Assembly: GCF_036959255.1 (NCBI RefSeq) | Contig: NZ_JAWMTI010000002.1 | Coordinates: forward strand, 62,001 to 126,000 | Direction: 5' to 3' | Origin: Olivibacter sp036959255 | GTDB taxonomy: Bacteria; Bacteroidota; Bacteroidia; Sphingobacteriales; Sphingobacteriaceae | DNA length: 64,000 bases | Part shown: piece by piece, positions 51,943 through 58,802 of the stretch | Numbering within the stretch: the stretch's first letter is position 1 | Layout: every line of letters begins with the position of its first letter | Position numbers and translations under genes: made by a program | The notes under the pieces: generated by a model | The model's input: only the letters and a program-made list of their open reading frames with translations | The model's database searches: none | Told to the model about the DNA's origin: nothing

Positions 51943-52902
51943 TTATTCGACTCCCCTTACTCGCAACATAATTAAGCTCGTATGAGGTATCCCCAATGTC
52001 GTACCCGGTTTGATCGTCAAAAGATTTTTAAGGTACACATCGATAATACCCTTTAACACTTTTTTTCGGGATTCGACAAATTCATCGCTCGTCACAAACT
52101 TTCCGAGGTGAACATTCCCCTTTCCATCTACCAATACGGAGAACGGGTAGTAAAAATCCTTATAGGCTTTGTTGATTACAATATTGTATTCGGGATATAA
52201 ATATTCGTAGGCGGCACTCTGGTTCAATCGTTCCGTTTCGCTGAAGACGCGTCTTTCAACCGTTATATTAGGGTTTTTGGGAATAAATTGCACCGGGTTT
52301 CTCGCTGCAAAAGCACTATCAATAACCGTAGGGTTTGCATTCGCTATATTAGATCTCCATTGAATAAAAGCCGTATCATTGGATCGAGGTTTCCTAAGTT
52401 CTTCTACCGTCGTTTTTAAGCTATCTCGAATAAACCGTTCTGAATAAAGTTTCATATATACATTTGATCGGGCCTCCTTCACATGCTTACTTACGACCGT
52501 TAAACGTTGCAATAGAAGGCTATCCTTTGCCAAGCTACGCACACGAAACCATTCTCTTCCAAAATGAAAGATAGAGTCTTGATCGAAATAAATCGAATAA
52601 TGCAGCATCGCGTTACTGTCCGGACTGAAAATTTTGACAGAATCGTTGCTAATAAAATTCAAAAACCAAATCGGTTCTTGCTCAAAACCTAAGGTATCGA
52701 AGGCCAAACCATTGTCGAAAGCCCTCCGAACCTCGAAAAAATTAGTTCCTGCAATCGGTGTAAAAGAAGGTCTGCCAGGTTCCAATTTCTCTTCATTATC
52801 CGAATGTTGTTTTTTAGCGGCAGGAGAAGAACAGGAAAATAAGAAAAAGAGGTTTAGCGTAAAAAGAAAAACGATAAAGTACTTAAAAAATCTCAATAGC
52901 AT
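51943..52902 (-). CDS. Lipoprotein with possible TonB-C-like end
   Basis: 319 residues from the ATG at 52902, with lipoprotein signal (FLFTLNLFFLFSC). The body is not recognised. The last 80 residues (YPFSVLVDGKGNVHLGKFV, later LRVRG) resemble the TonB C-terminal pattern of a strand, an (x)DGxV turn and a final strand, as seen in many Bacteroidota periplasmic proteins; the match is weak. The middle is charged (VKEARSNVYMKLYSERF). Predicted periplasm-facing. No operon partners. Confidence 0.65.
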   Translation of the reverse strand: MLLRFFKYFIVFLFTLNLFFLFSCSSPAAKKQHSDNEEKLEPGRPSFTPIAGTNFFEVRRAFDNGLAFDTLGFEQEPIWFLNFISNDSVKIFSPDSNAMLHYSIYFDQDSIFHFGREWFRVRSLAKDSLLLQRLTVVSKHVKEARSNVYMKLYSERFIRDSLKTTVEELRKPRSNDTAFIQWRSNIANANPTVIDSAFAARNPVQFIPKNPNITVERRVFSETERLNQSAAYEYLYPEYNIVINKAYKDFYYPFSVLVDGKGNVHLGKFVTSDEFVESRKKVLKGIIDVYLKNLLTIKPGTTLGIPHTSLIMLRVRGVE

Positions 52903-53013
52903 AGCGGAGCTTAAAATATAGTATAAAATTACGAAACAATGTCTATTCATCCGGTAAACAAAACAAAAGAAACGCTATTATTGTTACCTTAATATCTGCA
53001 AATCTATAAATCA

Positions 53014-53724
53014 ATGATCAAAAAAACAGTTTTACTTTCGCTTTTACTGATTAATCTTCGATGCTTTGCCCAAGATATATATATCATTCCGCAAGTGGGC
53101 CTAAATGCAAACACCTACGATTTCGATGAGACTTCCTCTAATCTAAGTAATCAACGGTTCTCACCCGGTGTTTCTGCCGGCGTCGGCCTCAACATTGCAC
53201 TGAATGAGTTACGAACCTTCATTCTGCAGCCCGAAATAAACTATAGTATGCGCAATAATCGAACCGATCATATTTCTTCCGGTAATGGAAACGAAGCGCT
53301 AACGATTAAACAGAAAAGTATGCTTCATTACTTGGAAATACCCTTACTTGCCCGTTTTGACTTTGGGATTGGCACCCGTTATTACTTCAACATTGGTCCA
53401 TCCTTTTCCTATGCCCTGGGTGGCAGGGAGAAACTGGAAAGTGACGAGCCTCGGATTGATAGTTACAGCAGATCAGCCGATTTTGACAATCGTTTTAACC
53501 GGACTGATTGGAGTGCGCTCATTGGTGGAGGTTTTGAATTTCCCTTTAATGATGGTTTTTTAGTTTTAGATGCCCGCTTTGCATGGGGTTTTAAAACACT
53601 CTATAAATCCAGAGAGATAGAGCGTATAGACAGTAATGGCAATTTAACAGCTACCAACGTTGGCCCTGAAGGAAAGAATCGCATCTTTACATTGAGTATC
53701 GGATATGCACTCCCGCTAAACTAG
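53014..53724 (+). CDS. Outer membrane beta-barrel protein (porT/OmpA-like)
   Basis: 236 residues with signal peptide (MIKKTVLLSLLLINLRCFA). Alternating amphipathic strands and the block FILQPEINYSMR...MLHYLEIPLLARF...YFNIGPSFSYAL define the OMP_b-brl_2/PorT-like family, ending in a barrel strand (IFTLSIGYALPLN). Eight strands expected. It probably serves as a small structural or adhesion-related outer membrane protein. Confidence 0.88.
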   Translation: MIKKTVLLSLLLINLRCFAQDIYIIPQVGLNANTYDFDETSSNLSNQRFSPGVSAGVGLNIALNELRTFILQPEINYSMRNNRTDHISSGNGNEALTIKQKSMLHYLEIPLLARFDFGIGTRYYFNIGPSFSYALGGREKLESDEPRIDSYSRSADFDNRFNRTDWSALIGGGFEFPFNDGFLVLDARFAWGFKTLYKSREIERIDSNGNLTATNVGPEGKNRIFTLSIGYALPLN

Positions 53725-53827
53725 TGAATACAGGTTCTTATTATTCTCGTTCGTGTAAGGTATCAAGGCTTTCGTCATGCGAAAAGCACTGTATGTGTAA
53801 TTTTTTTTCATATATAAAAGCGTTTCT

Positions 53828-53835
53828 TACGTTTG
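53828..53835 (+). promoter_or_regulatory. -7 promoter box of the 56-codon gene
   Basis: TACGTTTG, exact TAnnTTTG match, 21 bases before the ATG at 53857, with a T-rich stretch (53801-53808) at the -33 distance. Confidence 0.5.
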
Positions 53836-53856
53836 TTAAATTAAAACAAAACAGTC

Positions 53857-54027
53857 ATGCCTAACACTCAGAACCACCAAGAATTGGAATCTCTTATTAA
53901 AAGAAGAGAAAACATCAAAAATGAACTTTATTTATTGGAATTGGCAATCATGTCCATCGAGTTAAATGATGCATTTCATCCGAACGACTTCGGTTTGCCC
54001 ATCAGGAGAACAGCACTTCCCAATTAA
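53857..54027 (+). CDS. 56-residue helical protein, small paralogue
   Basis: ATG to TAA, 56 codons, with its own promoter. The centre (ELESLIKRRENIKNELYLLELAIMSIEL) is an amphipathic helix with leucine and isoleucine heptads. It resembles the N-terminal helix of the next gene (VVEFLKLRQQQLREELKSIEVTIN), with the same L-K-x-R and K/R-x-E-L-x-x-x-E spacing. The C-terminus HPNDFGLPIRRTALPN is unlike that gene. No family known. Confidence 0.6.
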   Translation: MPNTQNHQELESLIKRRENIKNELYLLELAIMSIELNDAFHPNDFGLPIRRTALPN

Positions 54028-54105
54028 TTCATTTTAATAATACATAAGCCTAAAGCGCCATTTTCATCGCTATATCCAATTTATAATAAAATATAACATG
54101 ATGCT

Positions 54106-54139
54106 CTTGTTTATGTCACCATTAATAAACATAAACAAG
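54106..54139. promoter_or_regulatory. 11-bp perfect inverted repeat, operator or terminator
   Basis: CTTGTTTATGT (54106-54116), 12-nt loop, ACATAAACAAG (54129-54139). It lies 57 bp upstream of the -7 box at 54196 and 78 bp after the 56-codon gene. No T-run follows, which favours an operator. Confidence 0.4.
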
Positions 54140-54195
54140 GATATAATCGTGACAGCTAAACTTTTATAATATTTTAAAATGTTAAAATTTAGTTA

Positions 54196-54203
54196 TATTT
54201 TTG
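54196..54203 (+). promoter_or_regulatory. -7 promoter box of the 148-residue protein gene
   Basis: TATTTTTG, exact TAnnTTTG match, 22 bases before the ATG at 54226. Confidence 0.5.
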
Positions 54204-54225
54204 TTATAAATCATAAGACATAGTA

Positions 54226-54672
54226 ATGAAAGCTGAAAGTATAACAGAAAAACAAGTAGTTGAATTTCTAAAGCTGCGGCAACAACAGCTTAGGGAAGAA
54301 CTTAAAAGTATTGAGGTCACGATCAACGCAATTGGACAATCAAAGTCAGTTAATTTTACGGGTGAAAGAGTAAAAAATGATTTATCCGAAGTGGATGATT
54401 CAGCAAAGAAGAGGAAAATTGCGGGTAAAGCGTTGACACCTCAAGACAACTTCAACGTCAATAGCAAGCTGGATCAAAAAATCAGTTATGCCCTTACTAA
54501 AATAGGATCTGGTTATAAAGACGATATTTTAGAAGTTTTAAACAAAGCGCAACCGGACGCCGATCCTTATAAAGTTGAAAAAGCGGTCGCTGTTCGCTTA
54601 TCTTATTTATTAAAGAATGATTTCATTCAAGCTACCAAACATGGTAGAAGTTATAAATATAGCCTGAAATAA
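54226..54672 (+). CDS. Coiled-coil plus winged-helix-like protein
   Basis: 148 residues, cytoplasmic. Residues 1-45 form a coiled helix, 50-75 a basic linker (VDDSAKKRKIAGKALTPQDN), and 82-148 a winged-helix-like domain (KISYALTKIGSGYKDDILEVL, VEKAVAVRLSYLLKNDFIQATKHGRSYKYSLK) with helix-helix-helix-wing order. It could be a DNA-binding regulator, and the inverted repeat upstream could be its own site. I cannot name the family. The stop codon lies in the loop of a terminator hairpin. Confidence 0.7.
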   Translation: MKAESITEKQVVEFLKLRQQQLREELKSIEVTINAIGQSKSVNFTGERVKNDLSEVDDSAKKRKIAGKALTPQDNFNVNSKLDQKISYALTKIGSGYKDDILEVLNKAQPDADPYKVEKAVAVRLSYLLKNDFIQATKHGRSYKYSLK

Positions 54673-54678
54673 CAGGCT
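54661..54678 (+). terminator. Short terminator overlapping the stop codon
   Basis: AGCCTG, 6-nt loop containing TAA, CAGGCT, then TATATTTT. Only 6 bp in the stem, so efficiency may be low. Confidence 0.45.
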
Positions 54679-54941
54679 ATATTTTAAACCGTTCTTCTTT
54701 TTACGCTTCATTAATAAATAACCTTATTTTATAAATAAGGTGAATATTGGCGATGCATACCTTTTTCTTACTCCAATCAGAATTTATTCAAGTTTCCATT
54801 TAAATGGATCACCTTATTAATTGTGATTGTAAATCCATATCTTTCCGATATCGCCGACAGCAATTTGCGGATAAATTGAATTATTAACTCCAAATGCCTT
54901 CCCGTCAAAGGGTTGAGAATATACCTAAGAAATTATAATTT

Positions 54942-56345
54942 TCAATCAGCGGTACCAACCATTGTTGTATCACTTGCTAAGGTAGCTACCCGGTAACCAC
55001 CTGTATCTAACGATACCTGAGGAAATTGCTTTTTTAGGGACGCTAAATCTACCGGGTCGACTGCTGTTTTATATAAATAAATGCTTTTTAAGTTTTTCAG
55101 GCCCTTCAAGGAAGATAAACCTGCAGCACTTACCTTTGTCTCCACCAAATTAAGTAAGTTCAGTTGCGTTAAACCTTTCAAATAAACTAAACCCTGGTCC
55201 GTAATTGCGGTAGCTCTCAAGTTAAGCTGCAACAGATTTTTAAGCGAACCCAATGCTTTCATATTTTCATCATTTAGTGATGTATAAGCCAGCTCCAGAT
55301 AAACTAATTGTTTATCCATTTTTTTTACTTCTTCCAGTAAAGCAGGCGTTACATCAGTGGTAACAAAATTTACGGATAAGTAGTTGCTTCCTTGATGGAT
55401 GGGTAGAACAACCACACCTGCATTTTTTAGTTTTTCGACCGCAGCTGCGTCAGCCGCATCCACCATTTTCGTGAGTAGATCGTTCTGCACTTCCTTGATC
55501 TTTGCACCGCCCGACTGGAAGACAGGAAGAATAGCGCTCATTTCCGGCGTAGGCTTCAGCTCCGCTACCGTTTTGTGAATATCCGCACCTTGGTTAACCC
55601 ACCATTTTAATAACGCAATTTCTTCTTTGCTAAGCTGTGCTTTTTCTTTTGGTGGCATATGATCTTCATTATCTAAAGGTAATAATAGCCGTTTAATAAG
55701 TTCGCTTTCATCAGCTTTTCCTTCGATAAGCGAAGCACCGGCCTCTCCGCCTTTTACCATCAATTCCTTTGTATCCAACCGAAGCTTAGCTTTTTGCTTC
55801 GCTGCGCCATGGCAACTGTAGCAACGGTTCTTAAGCAATGGTTCAACGAGCTGCGGATACACCTTTGCCTGTTGAATATTGGGAACGGGCGGGATGGCTT
55901 CCTTACTAGTTGGCTCACCCTTTAGTGCCACCGTCAGGTAATCAGAACCATGAGTAAGCGATCCCCCATAGTGACCCGTTATGGTAATACCTATCAATAG
56001 CGCAGCACTCAGCAGACGGAGCGCAGATTCTTTAACAGGATATTTCAGCAACAGATACAGTAAGATCGCAATGATCGCTACAGCGATCCCAAACCATTGA
56101 TGGAGTCCAACCAATTTTGCGTCATAGTCGCTCGTTTGTGACAATAAATAACCGCTAACGCAGGATACAATAGCACCAATGGCACCTAATAAATAGGTTA
56201 ACGGAACAGCGGCACGAAGAAGGGCATAAGGTTTTAGGATGCTCAATAAATGAAATACGCCACCTAAAATCAATATACCGATAGGTAAATGGACAAGTAC
56301 TGGATGAAAATGCCCAATAAATTGTTGGATGGTAAGAAGCTGCAT
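54942..56345 (-). CDS. DUF2231/planctomycete cytochrome/LRR membrane protein
   Basis: 467 residues. N-terminal DUF2231 with four TM helices (FHPVLVHLPIGILILGGVFHL, about 12-32, to about 135), then a c-type heme motif CYSCHG (about 173-177) of the PSCyt1 type with MPPKEKAQLSKEEIALLKWWVNQGAD, and C-terminal leucine-rich repeats (LVYLELAYTSLNDENMKALG, LLQLNLRATAITDQGLVYLK). Exported heme-binding module facing the periplasm. It is the last gene of the four-gene cluster, 4 bp after the TIM-barrel gene. Confidence 0.9.
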   Translation of the reverse strand: MQLLTIQQFIGHFHPVLVHLPIGILILGGVFHLLSILKPYALLRAAVPLTYLLGAIGAIVSCVSGYLLSQTSDYDAKLVGLHQWFGIAVAIIAILLYLLLKYPVKESALRLLSAALLIGITITGHYGGSLTHGSDYLTVALKGEPTSKEAIPPVPNIQQAKVYPQLVEPLLKNRCYSCHGAAKQKAKLRLDTKELMVKGGEAGASLIEGKADESELIKRLLLPLDNEDHMPPKEKAQLSKEEIALLKWWVNQGADIHKTVAELKPTPEMSAILPVFQSGGAKIKEVQNDLLTKMVDAADAAAVEKLKNAGVVVLPIHQGSNYLSVNFVTTDVTPALLEEVKKMDKQLVYLELAYTSLNDENMKALGSLKNLLQLNLRATAITDQGLVYLKGLTQLNLLNLVETKVSAAGLSSLKGLKNLKSIYLYKTAVDPVDLASLKKQFPQVSLDTGGYRVATLASDTTMVGTAD

Positions 56346-56349
56346 GAAT

Positions 56350-57270
56350 CTATTCGTATCTTTTGCGCAATAACTGCATCATATAAACATTAATGGCCCA
56401 TTGATCCGCTAAAGGCTGTCGTGTATAAGGTAAGGTTGGTAAATAGTCCGGAGGGCCGAATTCTGTGAGCATAGTCATCGCCTCGCCTCTTTGTTTTTTG
56501 CGTGATACGACTGCGTCCCACCAACGAAGATGTGCTTCCATGGCCTGCTTCCATTCAGGTGCACGCGGATCGTTCACCTGTGGACCCTCTGCATGTCCAA
56601 TGCGTGTATGAATATGATCGGCACGTTGGAGGGCCAATTGCACGGTCTCTGCCTGATCCTCCAGTAAACTTTCGTGAACAACACACCAATGTGAAATATC
56701 CAGTGTTAAACGTAAATCCGGGTGCTTCTCGATAAAACCACGCGCCACAGATGCGGCAAACAACATTCGGCCACGATGGGTTTCATGATAGATCGGAATA
56801 CCGGTTTCTTTCGATTTTTTGACCGTATAATCGATAAATTCCGCATTTTCTTCGTACGTAAAATAATCCTTTCCCGAATGGCAATTAATATAAAGCGGGC
56901 GTTGATATCCATGACTCGAAGCGGCATCAATTTGTCTGCAAAAAGTGGTTAAATGCGCCTTCGCATCCGACCCGCTACCTGCGCATAGCAATCCCACTTG
57001 CAGCTGGTACCTCTCAAGTGCCGAGAATAATAGCTTTTGTGCTTCCACGGTTCCAGGCCACCATACTTCGATACCATCATAGCCTTCTTTCTTCGCCGCC
57101 GCACAAAAAGCGTCGACACTCCCCTGAAAGCCCCAGTCGGTAGCCATAAAAGTAAGCGAATAACCGACCTTGGATAGCACAGGCATCGATAGCTCAGTAA
57201 AAATTTCTTCCATCGGCAAAAATAAACCGGCCGTTGCGGCCTTTAAAAAGTGTCGTCGATTATGGGGCAT
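56350..57270 (-). CDS. Sugar phosphate isomerase/epimerase-like TIM barrel
   Basis: 306 residues from the ATG at 57270. A twin-arginine-like leader (NRRHFLKAATAGLFL) suggests export by Tat. The xylose-isomerase-like TIM barrel shows YDGIEVWWPG, YINCHSGKDYFT, IYHETHRGR (metal Glu), TLDISHWCVVHE (Asp/His) and HIHTRIGHAEGP. Such proteins bind divalent metal and act on sugars, though many are uncharacterised. It is embedded in the DUF1501/PSD1 cluster, so a role in extracytoplasmic sugar conversion fits. Confidence 0.88.
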   Translation of the reverse strand: MPHNRRHFLKAATAGLFLPMEEIFTELSMPVLSKVGYSLTFMATDWGFQGSVDAFCAAAKKEGYDGIEVWWPGTVEAQKLLFSALERYQLQVGLLCAGSGSDAKAHLTTFCRQIDAASSHGYQRPLYINCHSGKDYFTYEENAEFIDYTVKKSKETGIPIYHETHRGRMLFAASVARGFIEKHPDLRLTLDISHWCVVHESLLEDQAETVQLALQRADHIHTRIGHAEGPQVNDPRAPEWKQAMEAHLRWWDAVVSRKKQRGEAMTMLTEFGPPDYLPTLPYTRQPLADQWAINVYMMQLLRKRYE

Positions 57271-57288
57271 CTGCAAATCGTTAAATCT

Positions 57289-58797
57289 TTAAGCAATAAT
57301 ATCATGAATGACCTTTCCAAATACGTCGGTTAATCGAAAAGGACGACCTTGAAAATCGTACGTGAATTTTTCGTGGTCGAAACCCAGTTGGTTCAAAATG
57401 GTCGCCTGTATATCAAAAGCTTCTACCTTACCGCTAACGGCGCTATACCCGATCTCATCCGTTTCCCCATAGGTAAATCCCTTTTTAATTCCTCCACCCG
57501 CCATCCAAATCGTAAAGGCTTCGGTATGATGATCTCTTCCATTGTAAGGATTGGTGACGCCATTTCGATTCTCCAACATAGGCGTTCTACCAAACTCGCC
57601 CCCCCAAACAACCAGGGTATCTTCCAATAATCCTCTTTGTTTTAAATCCAACAACAAGGCCGTAATCGGCTTATCTGTGCTTCTGCATTTATTCTTCAAA
57701 CCAATATTCAATGAGTTCTGTGGGCCATCGCCATGCGCATCCCATCCCCAATCGAAAAGCTGTACAAAACGTACCCCCTTTTCTACCAGTTTGCGGGCCA
57801 GCAACACATTATTGGCAAAACAGGCCCTTCCTGGTTGTGTCCCGTACATATCATGAATATATTGAGGTTCGTTATCAATATTCATGACCTCTGGTGCTGT
57901 CACCTGCATACGGAAAGCCATCTCATATTGCGAAATGCGCGATAAAATTTCGGGATCATTATAATAGGCATATTCCTGCTCATTGGAAGCATTGATGGCA
58001 TCGATCGTTGCCTTCCTTAAATCCCGATCCATCCCATTCGGATCTTTAATAAACAGCACCGGGTCGCCTTCGCTCCGACACTGAACACCCTGGTAAACTG
58101 AAGGTAAAAAACCGCTCCCCCAAATGCTTTTTCCTGCATCCGGGAAACTGCCACCGCTGGTGAGGACCACAAAGCCCGGCAAATTCTGATTTTCAGTACC
58201 TAAGCCATAGGTAACCCAGCTTCCCATACTGGGTTTACCCAAACGGGCGCTTCCTGTATGCATAAGCAATTGCGCGGGAGCATGATTAAATTGATCCGTT
58301 GTCACAGCCTTCAAAAAGGTTACTTCATCTACTATACTCGAAAAGTGAGGCAAATTATCGCTCACCCAAGCTCTACTTTCGCCATGTTGCGCAAATTTAG
58401 CCTGTGGTCCCAACATCTTCGGAACACCTGTGATAAACGCAAACTTCTTCCCTTTCAACAAAGACTCCGGACAATCTTGTCCGCTCATTTTCTCCAGTTC
58501 AGGTTTATAATCAAACAATTCCAATTGAGATGGTGCTCCGGCCATATGCAAATAGATTACGCTTTTAGCTTTGCCCAAAAATGGTGGCGACTTCGGCAGC
58601 AATGGATGAGCTGGATCGAACGCAACCGGTGTAGTACCTGCTGCTCGTGTACTACAGCTTTCCAACAATGAACCAAATGCTAATGCCCCTAGGCCCATCG
58701 CACTCTCCTTTAAAAAATGTCTGCGCGTATAAGCACGCAGTTGCGTATGATTGGCTTCTTTTATCAAACGGTGTAAATTCAGTTCGTCCCGTGTCAT
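57289..58797 (-). CDS. DUF1501 Tat-exported protein
   Basis: 502 residues with a twin-arginine leader (YTRRHFLKESAMGLGALAFG). DUF1501 belongs to the alkaline-phosphatase/sulfatase fold group: YLHMAGAPSQLELFDYKP, LMHTGSARLGKPSMGSWV, FVQLFDWGWDAHGDG, DTLVVWGGEFGRTPM and NGRDHHTEAFTIWMAGGG. The family is typical of planctomycetes and is nearly always next to a PSD1/DUF1553 cytochrome gene, as here. It sits 5 bp downstream of that gene. Activity unknown. Confidence 0.93.
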   Translation of the reverse strand: MTRDELNLHRLIKEANHTQLRAYTRRHFLKESAMGLGALAFGSLLESCSTRAAGTTPVAFDPAHPLLPKSPPFLGKAKSVIYLHMAGAPSQLELFDYKPELEKMSGQDCPESLLKGKKFAFITGVPKMLGPQAKFAQHGESRAWVSDNLPHFSSIVDEVTFLKAVTTDQFNHAPAQLLMHTGSARLGKPSMGSWVTYGLGTENQNLPGFVVLTSGGSFPDAGKSIWGSGFLPSVYQGVQCRSEGDPVLFIKDPNGMDRDLRKATIDAINASNEQEYAYYNDPEILSRISQYEMAFRMQVTAPEVMNIDNEPQYIHDMYGTQPGRACFANNVLLARKLVEKGVRFVQLFDWGWDAHGDGPQNSLNIGLKNKCRSTDKPITALLLDLKQRGLLEDTLVVWGGEFGRTPMLENRNGVTNPYNGRDHHTEAFTIWMAGGGIKKGFTYGETDEIGYSAVSGKVEAFDIQATILNQLGFDHEKFTYDFQGRPFRLTDVFGKVIHDIIA

Positions 58798-58802
58798 AAG
58801 TG

